Part shown: positions 7,252-12,670 of the stretch, in pieces
Numbering within the stretch: position 1 is the stretch's first letter
How the letters are laid out: the number at the start of each line of letters is the position of its first letter
Origin: Gammaproteobacteria bacterium
GTDB lineage: Bacteria; Pseudomonadota; Gammaproteobacteria; Thiohalomonadales; Thiohalomonadaceae
Length of the DNA: 12,670 nucleotides
Direction of reading: 5' to 3'
Assembly: GCA_023228645.1 (NCBI GenBank)
Contig: JALOAT010000079.1
Coordinates: 1-12,670, forward strand
Position numbers and translations under genes: made by a program
Notes under the pieces: model-generated
The model's database searches: none
What the model saw: only the letters and a program-made list of their open reading frames with translations
Told to the model about the DNA's origin: nothing

Positions 7252-8157
7252 ATGAACGGCTCGACAGAGCATGGCGGCTTGCCGCCCATCGTCCGTGACG
7301 CCAACCGCCTCCTCGTTCTGGTCAAGGAGGTGATGCACCGCTTCGCTCGTTACCACAAGAACGCGGTCGGAACCGATATGCGCCGTCGGGCGATGCAGCA
7401 CTCAAGCCTCGCCAACCGCGTTTGGCGCGACAGGTGGAGCCAGGCCGAGCACTTGGGGCGCATGGTGTGGGCGGTCGATGAGTTCAAGCTCACACAGCAA
7501 CTGGCCAAGACCATCAAGGCGTTCGCCAGCTTTGCGCAGTTCGAACAATGCGCGGAGCTGGCGGCGCCGCTGGGCAGACAAAGCGGCGGGCAGCAGGGGC
7601 GGGCGGGACGGCCCGCGCTGTGTCCCGATTCACTGAGTGCCCGCGCCACCCCCGAGTTGTCCGGATGGCGAAGCGTTCCTGCCCGAGCGGATGGGGCGCC
7701 GAGTCGCAAGTGCGCCGGTGTGCGTCTTCGTCTTCGAACGCCTCGGACTCGTACAATGCGTAAACCAAATTGCCAAGAGCAATTTGGGTCGCACGCAGTG
7801 TGCCGAAAGGGGACGCCACAGGGATGCGGCCTAAAAACGTCAACTTCAACAACGGCAATTTCAACGCGGACAACAGGAACAACACCGACAGGGTCAGGTT
7901 GGTGCGCGCGGAATAGTGAAAGTGCGCCGTACCTGGGTCTGCGTACCGTTGAGCGGACGTATCGCGCCTGCCGTCGGTGCAAGTGCGCTAGGGTGCGTGC
8001 ATGTCTGTATGAGCAGCGGCTGCTGGGTCTCTCGTGGAGACGCGGGTTGCTCTGCTGGAACGGCGCTGGCGGCCGGAGCCGCTCGTTGTCTTTACCGTTG
8101 AGAACCCCAAGGGTTGAGGAGTCCTCGCAGGGCCAGGCCGACTCGGTGGCCTGGTAG
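7252..8157 (+). CDS. avd: Avd-like four-helix-bundle protein (DGR accessory factor), frame reading through the template repeat
   Basis: The N-terminal ~115 residues are Lys/Arg-rich and helical. They resemble DGR accessory variability determinants: IVRDANRLLVLVKEVMHRF near the start, SLANRVWRDRWSQ, and LAKTIKAFASFAQFEQCAELA with GRQSGG near residue 110. Avd forms a basic pentameric barrel that binds the reverse transcriptase and template RNA. Family members are ~110-150 residues, yet this frame stays open for 301. Everything past about residue 150 overlaps the template-like repeat and then non-coding-looking Arg/Cys/Ser-rich sequence, so the native stop has probably been lost. The start lies 15 bases after target 1, and no strong Shine-Dalgarno is seen. 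The family call is good; activity of this long version is doubtful. Confidence 0.68.
   Translation: MNGSTEHGGLPPIVRDANRLLVLVKEVMHRFARYHKNAVGTDMRRRAMQHSSLANRVWRDRWSQAEHLGRMVWAVDEFKLTQQLAKTIKAFASFAQFEQCAELAAPLGRQSGGQQGRAGRPALCPDSLSARATPELSGWRSVPARADGAPSRKCAGVRLRLRTPRTRTMRKPNCQEQFGSHAVCRKGTPQGCGLKTSTSTTAISTRTTGTTPTGSGWCARNSESAPYLGLRTVERTYRACRRCKCARVRACLYEQRLLGLSWRRGLLCWNGAGGRSRSLSLPLRTPRVEESSQGQADSVAW
7725..7916 (+). repeat. Putative DGR template repeat (TR), interrupted
   Basis: Two blocks together make ~120 bases that match the 3' ends of both DUF1566 genes. The left block, 7725-7761, has TCT-TCG-TCT-TCG-AAC-GCC and ends at GCG-T. The right block, 7836-7916, is a run of AAC-rich codons that would read N-V-N-F-N-N-G-N-F-N, ending VRLVRAE and TAG. 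AAC richness at positions that are varied in the targets is the classic DGR template signature. The 3' end (from 7897) matches target 2 (from 9021) in GGTTGGTGCGCGCGG and again in AGTGA, with two differences between, like an IMH*/IMH pair. Bases 7762-7835 interrupt the repeat. Confidence 0.68.
7756..7828 (+). other. Insert splitting the template repeat, with 9-bp hairpin and ATGCG direct repeats
   Basis: The interruption is flanked by ATGCG at 7756-7760 and 7824-7828, which could be a 5-bp duplication or a recombination scar. Inside is a perfect inverted repeat, CCAAATTGC/GCAATTTGG (7765-7773 and 7779-7787), with a CAAGA loop. There is no coding capacity. It might be a minimal mobile-element remnant or a structured part of the template RNA. 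The right junction is imperfect: a few extra bases (GCCTAAA) stand where TGG would be expected. Confidence 0.5.
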
Positions 8158-8464
8158 TGGCGCGTTCCGAGGCGGTTGGCCGGGCAGCGTCCTGCTCATG
8201 CAGTGCGGCCGGCAACTGCTGCCGGGTGAACCGTTTCCCGGCGCTGAACCGTACACCGGCGCCTCCGCCATCGACGCCTGGAGCTTCCCCTGGCACGTCG
8301 AACCGTTGCCGAGCGTCGCTTGCGGCAAGGGCGCAGCTACCTGCTCTGCGACGAGTAGAACTTTCGGGAGGGCGGCCTGAAACGGTGGCTCCTGCGGCGA
8401 CTCATGAGCAAGTCATCGAATCCGCGAGTCGACGAACGAACCCATTCATGCAAGGAGAGACTCA
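8158..8464 (+). other. Stretch without a supportable gene between the template repeat and DUF1566 gene 2
   Basis: Taken with 7917-8157, this is the place where a DGR reverse transcriptase gene would normally begin. Open frames exist on both strands but show no domain, no reverse-transcriptase motif such as Y-x-D-D, and compositions typical of GC-rich non-coding sequence. The final bases include AGGAG at 8453-8457, the ribosome-binding site of the next gene. I see no promoter or RNA gene that I would defend. Confidence 0.5.
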
Positions 8465-9043
8465 GTGAACAATGCAAAGCCCATTGCTGCCGGCCTGCTG
8501 GCCCTCGGCCTGGCCGTGTCCACCGGCAGGCCGCAGGCTGCCGTAACGTGCGCCAACGAAAATAGCGCCGTTGCCGAGACCACCGCGACCGCGGACTTCA
8601 CCGACAACGGCAACGGCACGGTGACCGACACCCGCACCGGCCTCGTCTGGATGCGCTGCAGCCTCGGGCAGACCTGGGACGGGAGCACCTGTATCGGCAC
8701 CGCCGGCTTCTACACCTGGCAGGCTGCATTGCAGGCGGCGCTCGACATCAATAGCGGCGCCTCGGACGTTGATGGCGACGATGCGGCGGGCTATGCCGGC
8801 GCGAGTGATTGGCGGCTGCCCAATCGGAACGAACTGGGGTCCATCGTCGAGCGGCGCTGTTGGTATCCGGCCATCAACGCGGCACTGTTCCCGAAGACCC
8901 CGGTGAGTTATTTCTGGTCGTCTTCGCCCTACGCCGGCAGCCCCAACAACGCGTGGATCGTCTACTTCGACTTCGGCCATACCAACAACCCCAACATAAA
9001 GGACTACACCAACCGTGTCCGGTTGGTGCGCGCGGGACAGTGA
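8465..9043 (+). CDS. Secreted DUF1566 (Lcl) domain protein; putative DGR target 2
   Basis: A 192-residue protein with a cleavable-type signal peptide (Lys then a hydrophobic stretch AAGLLALGLAV, probable cleavage after RPQA near residue 25). No lipobox is seen. Residues ~45-192 form a DUF1566 domain: FTDNGNGTVTDTRTGLVWMR, YAGASDWRLPNRNELGSIV, YFWSSSPYAG, and the ending VRLVRAGQ. The start is GTG at 8465 with AGGAG seven bases upstream; the nearby ATG at 8448 is out of frame. The last 43 codons align with the template-like repeat upstream. It lacks the InlB and Calx-beta modules of the first target, so it would be soluble or held by another factor. The ligand is unknown. Confidence 0.82.
   Translation: MNNAKPIAAGLLALGLAVSTGRPQAAVTCANENSAVAETTATADFTDNGNGTVTDTRTGLVWMRCSLGQTWDGSTCIGTAGFYTWQAALQAALDINSGASDVDGDDAAGYAGASDWRLPNRNELGSIVERRCWYPAINAALFPKTPVSYFWSSSPYAGSPNNAWIVYFDFGHTNNPNIKDYTNRVRLVRAGQ
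8915..9043 (+). repeat. Putative DGR variable region 2 (VR2), 3' end of DUF1566 gene 2
   Basis: Hand alignment of template bases 7839-7910 with this region, allowing one extra AAC codon, gives 10 changes at the 22 template adenines. It gives 9 changes at the 50 other bases. Changes such as AAC to TAC, AAC to GAC, AAC to TTC and AAT to CAT fit adenine-directed mutagenesis. The non-adenine changes show that the pair is not freshly copied. The closing block GGTTGGTGCGCGCGG is identical. Confidence 0.65.
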
Positions 9044-9067
9044 TTTGGGAATAGTTTGCATTGCATT

Positions 9068-9092
9068 CTGACCCTGTGGAACTCGGGGTCAG
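9068..9092 (+). terminator. Stem-loop after DUF1566 gene 2 (terminator or DGR-type 3' hairpin)
   Basis: CTGACCC at 9068-9074 pairs with GGGTCAG at 9086-9092 around an 11-base loop, 24 bases after the stop codon. No T run follows, so it is a weak rho-independent terminator. DGR variable regions often have a hairpin just downstream that aids target recognition, which is an alternative role. Confidence 0.4.
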
Positions 9093-9359
9093 CGGCAGCA
9101 AGTCAACCAAAGGGTCCAAGGTGAATTAAATTAACACCCGCGCCATTAGCGCGTGTACCAGACTCTGCTGATTCCAGCGTCTTTTCGTCACGCGCACTTT
9201 CCCCAGCGGTACAGACTGTGGCCGATCCCGGCTGGGAAACCGTCCGCGCGAACGGGTTGCGCACCTTCGCCTCAAGGCCGGCGGCACCTCCTCGGCCTGC
9301 GCAGCGCCTGGTTCGACGAGCCGCAAGCGGTGCCGACGTGGTAAGGCGGCGGGTTACGG
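9093..9359. other. Intergenic region between convergent genes, nothing recognised
   Basis: This stretch separates DUF1566 gene 2 from the end of the minus-strand regulator. A short AT-rich patch lies at about 9121-9133. Open frames on both strands show no recognisable domain. No RNA gene or mobile element is apparent. Confidence 0.4.
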
Positions 9360-11330
9360 TTACGGCTTTGGCCCCTGCAGCAGCTCCGCGACCAGCGCCC
9401 GGGTCGCCGCCGACGGTGCCACCCCGACGTGGGCGGCAAGGGCCGCGACACAGCGCTGCCACGCCGCCACCGCCGCGCTGGGCAGGTCCAGGGCCAGATG
9501 GTGGCGGATCAGCGCCTGCCATAACCGCTCATTGGCGGGTTGCGCCTCCAGCAGCGTCTCCAGCCAGGCCTCCCGGTCGGCGGCAGCGGCATCGTCCAGT
9601 CGTTCCAGCACCGCTGCCGCGATACGGCGCGACAATGCCGCTTTCGGCAGCGGGTCCGGTGCCGTGGGCAGACGTACCGCCGCCTCGACGAAACGCGCCA
9701 ACTGCGCGCGGCCGTGCTCCGTGCCCTCCAGGTCACGCAGCAGCCACCAATAATCCACCCGGCACAGGGCCGGGTTGAGCGCCACGCTGCCCGGGCGGGT
9801 CAGGATCATCTCCTCGCCGCCGAGATAGCGCCGCAGGCGATGGATCGCCGTATCGAGCGCCCGCTGAGCGCGATCGCCTTCGCTCTCGGGCCAGAGCCGG
9901 TCGGTGAGCCGTTCGCGCAAGACCGGGTGTTTGCCGTCGCCCAGGCAGGCCAGATTCAGCAGTAGCTCGTGCGCCTTGCCGCCCAGCTCCAGCGGCTGGC
10001 TGTCGAGGCGAATCGTCGGCCCGCCGAGGAGCGCCACTTCCAGTGCCCAGTACCAGGATTCCGGGGCGGCGAGATCCGGCGGCGGCACCAGGCGGCGCTG
10101 TCGGATCAACCAGCGCACGTAATCCGGCTCGATGCCGGCGGCGAGCGCGCGGGCGCAGAGCGTCGCCATTGTGCTCCCGCGCCACCAGGGGAAGTTGACA
10201 TAGCGCTGCTCACGGCCCAGCGCGAGGGTCTGCGCCAGCACGCGCCGGCCGCGGGCCTCCATGCCCAGGCTGAAGGCCGCGTGCGCCCGGGTGAGGCCGC
10301 GCGCGAACGGGACGTATCCGGAATCCATGGCACGACCGATGAACCGCGCCCGGCCGACGTGCACCAGTGCGCGCAGAAACCGGCGCCGTTCCACGTAAAG
10401 TTGGGCAAGCCCGATGTGGGTCACCGCCTGGGGAAACACGGCGCCGGATTTTTCCGCCAGAGTCACCGCCTCGCGGGCGTGCCGCAGGGCCAGCGGCACG
10501 TCGTTCTGCAACAGGTGCAGCCAGGCACGGCTGTAGTGATAACCGGAGCGGTCCAGATAGTGTTCGGGCGGCGCCGACCGTTCCATTCGGGCCAGCCACT
10601 CGCCGGCCTGCTCCAGGTTGTGCCGCGTCAGGGCGAGAAACGCCCCCTGCATGTGGAAATGGGAATCCCAGAAGTGCACGCCGCTCGCCTCGGCCAGGGT
10701 GAGCCCCTGTTCCACTTCGCTCATGCATTCGGCGTATTCGACGAACAGGCGCCGGATCATCGCCACCAGGGAATGGCTGAGCAGGCGGGTGCGTACGTCG
10801 CCGGTCCGTTCGCGGATCGCCGTCATGCGCCGGCTGAGCGACTCGGCGCCCAGCAGATCGCCGCGCCAGATGCGGTAGAGGAGCAGATAGTTGGCGGCAC
10901 TCAGGCGGGCAAAGTCGTCGCCTTCGGCCTCGAACGCCGCCAGGCAGCGCCCGGCCCAGTGGGCCATCTGCGGATGATCCGGCTGGCGAAAGACCAGGCC
11001 ACCGAAGTAGCAGGCGTCCAGTTCCCGCAGCAAGGCCTCGGGAAGGACGAGGCCGGGTCGTCGGCGGGCAAACTCGGCCAGCAGCGGATCGAGCGGGTGA
11101 AAGTCCGAAAGGGTGTGGATGCGACCCGATACGGCGATGGCGAAGGCAAGCCAGGTCGGTGCGCCCCCTGCATGTCGATGCCGAAAAAACAGCCGCTCGG
11201 CGGCATGTGCCGCGTGCAAGGGGGCTTCGTTCTGTTGCTGCCAGGCCGCCGCAAGCGGCGCCACCTCCGCCAGGTCGAGCGGGCCGAGTGCAGCGAGCCA
11301 GCGGTTCGGCAGGCCGGTGGTGGTTTGCAC
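9360..11330 (-). CDS. TPR protein with C-terminal winged-helix and BTAD domain (SARP-like transcriptional regulator)
   Basis: A 656-residue cytosolic protein. Residues ~80-400 are helical and TPR-like (for example ALRHAREAVTLAEKSG and QAVTHIGLAQLYVERRR). Around 428-525 is an OmpR/SARP-type winged helix: LELGGKAHELLLNLACLG, LWPESEGDRAQRALDTAIHRL, then RRYLGG. The remainder, ~530-650, fits a bacterial transcriptional activator domain (EAQPANERLWQALIRHH). The large related activators carry a P-loop STAND ATPase in front of the TPRs. No GxxxxGKS motif is present here. The start is GTG with AGGGAA upstream on that strand, and two in-frame TAA codons end it. It is transcribed toward the DUF1566 genes and away from the Fic gene. 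Its targets are unknown. Confidence 0.72.
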   Translation of the reverse strand: MQTTTGLPNRWLAALGPLDLAEVAPLAAAWQQQNEAPLHAAHAAERLFFRHRHAGGAPTWLAFAIAVSGRIHTLSDFHPLDPLLAEFARRRPGLVLPEALLRELDACYFGGLVFRQPDHPQMAHWAGRCLAAFEAEGDDFARLSAANYLLLYRIWRGDLLGAESLSRRMTAIRERTGDVRTRLLSHSLVAMIRRLFVEYAECMSEVEQGLTLAEASGVHFWDSHFHMQGAFLALTRHNLEQAGEWLARMERSAPPEHYLDRSGYHYSRAWLHLLQNDVPLALRHAREAVTLAEKSGAVFPQAVTHIGLAQLYVERRRFLRALVHVGRARFIGRAMDSGYVPFARGLTRAHAAFSLGMEARGRRVLAQTLALGREQRYVNFPWWRGSTMATLCARALAAGIEPDYVRWLIRQRRLVPPPDLAAPESWYWALEVALLGGPTIRLDSQPLELGGKAHELLLNLACLGDGKHPVLRERLTDRLWPESEGDRAQRALDTAIHRLRRYLGGEEMILTRPGSVALNPALCRVDYWWLLRDLEGTEHGRAQLARFVEAAVRLPTAPDPLPKAALSRRIAAAVLERLDDAAAADREAWLETLLEAQPANERLWQALIRHHLALDLPSAAVAAWQRCVAALAAHVGVAPSAATRALVAELLQGPKP

Positions 11331-11350
11331 TGCTGTTCCCTGTTGTTTGC

Positions 11351-11450
11351 GCGCGCATCGGCGCGCTGACGAGGTCTGTGCGGTTGCGCTTCAGGGTAAC
11401 ACGATACCAGCCCGCCAAGGGCTGCGGGCGCATGGCGCACATGGTGCGCC
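11351..11450. other. Divergent intergenic palindromes between the regulator and Fic genes
   Basis: Two perfect inverted repeats lie upstream of the minus-strand regulator: GCGCGC-ATCG-GCGCGC at 11351-11366 and GGCGCAC-ATG-GTGCGCC at 11434-11450. Either could be an operator or a leader hairpin. I see no good -35/-10 pair for either direction. Confidence 0.35.
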
Positions 11451-11540
11451 GCTACATCCCCATCGCCACCGACCGGCGTTCGAGGCGCGGTGATCTATCC
11501 GCCACCGTGCGGCGAATGGCGTTCCTATTCACCGCTTTAC

Positions 11541-11591
11541 ATGCGGCAAATGATTTGCGCATGCGGAGAATGCAGCCCCAATCTCCGCATG
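11541..11591. promoter_or_regulatory. Repeated ATGCGG operator-like motifs over the Fic gene start
   Basis: ATGCGG occurs at 11541-11546 and 11561-11566, and its reverse complement CCGCAT at 11585-11590. The last two belong to a perfect 10-bp inverted repeat (11560-11569 and 11582-11591, 12-base spacer) that covers the proposed start codon. GCAAAT-G-ATTTGC at 11546-11558 is a further palindrome between the sites. The roughly 20-base spacing suggests a multi-site operator. Binding by the Fic protein's own winged helix is an inference. Confidence 0.5.
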
Positions 11592-12670
11592 AATAGCGGC
11601 GATTACCACTACATCTGGCAGACCGGTGACTGGCCGAACTGGCGCTTCGATCTGGCGGCACTCGCTGCCCCTATGGTCGAGGTCAGTCGTGCCCAGGGGC
11701 TGTTGATGGGCCGTCTGGCCGACGTGGGCATGGCCCTGCGCGACCAGGCAAGCCTCGCTGCGCTTACCGAGGATGTTGTCAAAACCAGCGAGATCGAGGG
11801 TGAGCAGCTCAACGTCGAGTCCGTGCGCTCGTCCATCGCCCCCAGGTTGGGCGTAGACATCGGCGCGCTCGCTCCGGTCGATCGCCACGTCGAGGGGGTG
11901 GTCGAGATGGTGCTCGACGCTACGGCCAACTGCCATGCGCCGGTGTCGCGTGAGCGGTTGTTCGGCTGGCATGCTGCACTGTTTCCCACCGGCTACTCCG
12001 GCCTTGCCAAGATCAAGGTCGGCGGTTGGCGCGACGATGCCAGTGGTCCGATGCAAGTGGTGTCCGGCCCCATCGGTCGGCAGCGGGTGCATTTTGAAGC
12101 GCCGCCCGCCGATCGCCTTGAAGCCGAAACCAGCCGCTTCCTCGACTGGCTGAATGGTCCATCGAGCGAACCGCCGCTGCTCAAGGCCGGCCTCGGCCAC
12201 CTGTGGTTCGTCACCCTGCATCCGTTCGACGACGGCAATGGCCGTATTGCCCGAGCCATCGGCGATCTGCTGCTGGCGCGTGCCGATGGCAGTCCACAGC
12301 GGTTCTACAGTTTGTCGGCGCAGATCCAGCGCGAGCGCAAGGCCTACTACGACGCCCTGGAGCGGACGCAGAAGCGGTCGATGGACGTCACCGAGTGGCT
12401 TGCCTGGTTCCTCGACACGCTCCATCGCGCCGTCGATCAGGCGCAGCACACGCTCGACGCCGTGCTGACCAAGGCGCGCTTCTGGCAACGCTGGGCGACC
12501 ACACCACTCAACGAGCGGCAGGTGAAGTTGCTGAACAATCTGCTCGACGGTTTCGAAGGCAAGCTCACCAGCAGCAAGTGGGCGGCGATCGCCAAATGCT
12601 CGCCGGACACGGCGCTGCGCGACATCAACGACCTGCTTGCGCGGGGTGTGCTGCGGAAATCGGGGGCGGG
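11589..12670 (+). CDS. DUF4172-Fic domain protein (AMPylase-type), 3' end cut by window edge
   Basis: The window holds 360 codons and the frame is open at the edge. Residues 1 to ~80 match the DUF4172 N-terminal domain (YIWQTGDWPNWRFD). The inhibitory-helix motif TSEIEGE is at residues 66-72, fitting [ST]xxxE[GN], with Glu70 as the expected clamp. The Fic active site HPFDDGNGRIAR is at residues 211-222, with catalytic His211 and intact phosphate-binding Asn217 and Arg219/222. Residues ~315-360 are a winged helix (NERQVKLLNNLL, TALRDINDLLARGVL). Fic enzymes usually transfer AMP to protein hydroxyl groups; the target is unknown. I chose the ATG at 11589 because the domain begins at once; in-frame ATGs at 11541 and 11550 are alternatives. 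Only a few C-terminal residues seem missing. Confidence 0.9.
   Translation, partial: MNSGDYHYIWQTGDWPNWRFDLAALAAPMVEVSRAQGLLMGRLADVGMALRDQASLAALTEDVVKTSEIEGEQLNVESVRSSIAPRLGVDIGALAPVDRHVEGVVEMVLDATANCHAPVSRERLFGWHAALFPTGYSGLAKIKVGGWRDDASGPMQVVSGPIGRQRVHFEAPPADRLEAETSRFLDWLNGPSSEPPLLKAGLGHLWFVTLHPFDDGNGRIARAIGDLLLARADGSPQRFYSLSAQIQRERKAYYDALERTQKRSMDVTEWLAWFLDTLHRAVDQAQHTLDAVLTKARFWQRWATTPLNERQVKLLNNLLDGFEGKLTSSKWAAIAKCSPDTALRDINDLLARGVLRKSGA

Noticed and set aside
5524..7401. 625-codon minus-strand open frame opposite the lipoprotein gene
   Set aside because: Gly/Val/Ala-rich low-complexity translation with repeats that mirror the plus-strand tandem repeats. The plus strand has a lipobox and three known domains.
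7756..7828. Reading the ATGCG-flanked insert as a named insertion sequence or MITE
   Set aside because: Only one hairpin and a 5-base direct repeat are seen. There are no terminal inverted repeats at the ends and no second copy in the window.
7756..7828. CRISPR array or attachment site in the repeat-rich island
   Set aside because: There are no regularly spaced identical repeats. The repeats here are coding tandem copies or template/variable pairs, and there is no integrase or tRNA nearby.
8158..8260. Faint likeness of GAFRGGWPGS to the RGGSW motif of formylglycine-generating-enzyme-type DGR targets
   Set aside because: Only a few residues match, AAC/Asn codons are absent, and frame changes would be needed, so it cannot be told from chance.
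8157..8468. 103-codon open frame ending inside the start of DUF1566 gene 2
   Set aside because: Cys/Ser/Pro/Arg-rich composition, no domain, and out of frame with the secreted protein that has its own AGGAG site.
9153..9344. Short plus-strand open frame in the convergent intergenic region
   Set aside because: Sixty-three codons with no ribosome-binding site and no family likeness.
9969..11369. 466-codon plus-strand open frame opposite the regulator
   Set aside because: Gln/His/Arg-rich antisense translation with no domain. The minus-strand gene has a winged helix and a ribosome-binding site.

Overview
The window is high-GC and almost entirely protein coding. Its left end is the 3' part of a flagellar export/motor operon in the order fliG-fliH-fliI-fliJ-fliK, with overlapping or nearly touching genes. 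A DUF1249 (YqiB-type) gene and a CbiM-like ECF permease follow. Gene order, protein families and base composition suggest a motile, GC-rich gammaproteobacterium. That placement is inference from family distribution, not a database match.

Layout: positions 1-3988 hold fliG (last codons), fliH, fliI, fliJ and fliK, closed by a rho-independent terminator at 4058-4080. Positions 4081-4327 look like a promoter plus a leader with three inverted repeats. DUF1249 is at 4328-4744 and the ECF-type permease at 4874-5542. Positions 5611-9043 are an accessory island. It contains a large lipoprotein with a DUF1566/Lcl C-terminus, an Avd-like four-helix-bundle gene, an AAC-rich template-like repeat, and a second, secreted DUF1566 protein. 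On the minus strand at 9360-11330 is a TPR protein with a C-terminal SARP/BTAD-type DNA-binding module. Divergent from it, and cut by the right edge, is a DUF4172-Fic protein from 11589, with a repeated ATGCGG motif over its start.

The most notable content is the island at about 5611-9043. It has the parts of a diversity-generating retroelement (DGR): two DUF1566 target genes whose last ~42 codons resemble each other, an avd gene directly after the first target, and a non-coding AAC-rich repeat that matches the variable 3' ends. Two things are odd. No reverse transcriptase is present where one is expected, because only about 550 bp separate the template-like repeat from the second target. The repeat is also split by a ~70 bp insert carrying a perfect 9-bp hairpin and flanked by ATGCG direct repeats. 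The avd reading frame runs on through the repeat without a stop. This reads as a decayed or trans-dependent DGR rather than a complete cassette. If it still works, the targets would be a surface-anchored lipoprotein and an exported protein with hypervariable C-termini.
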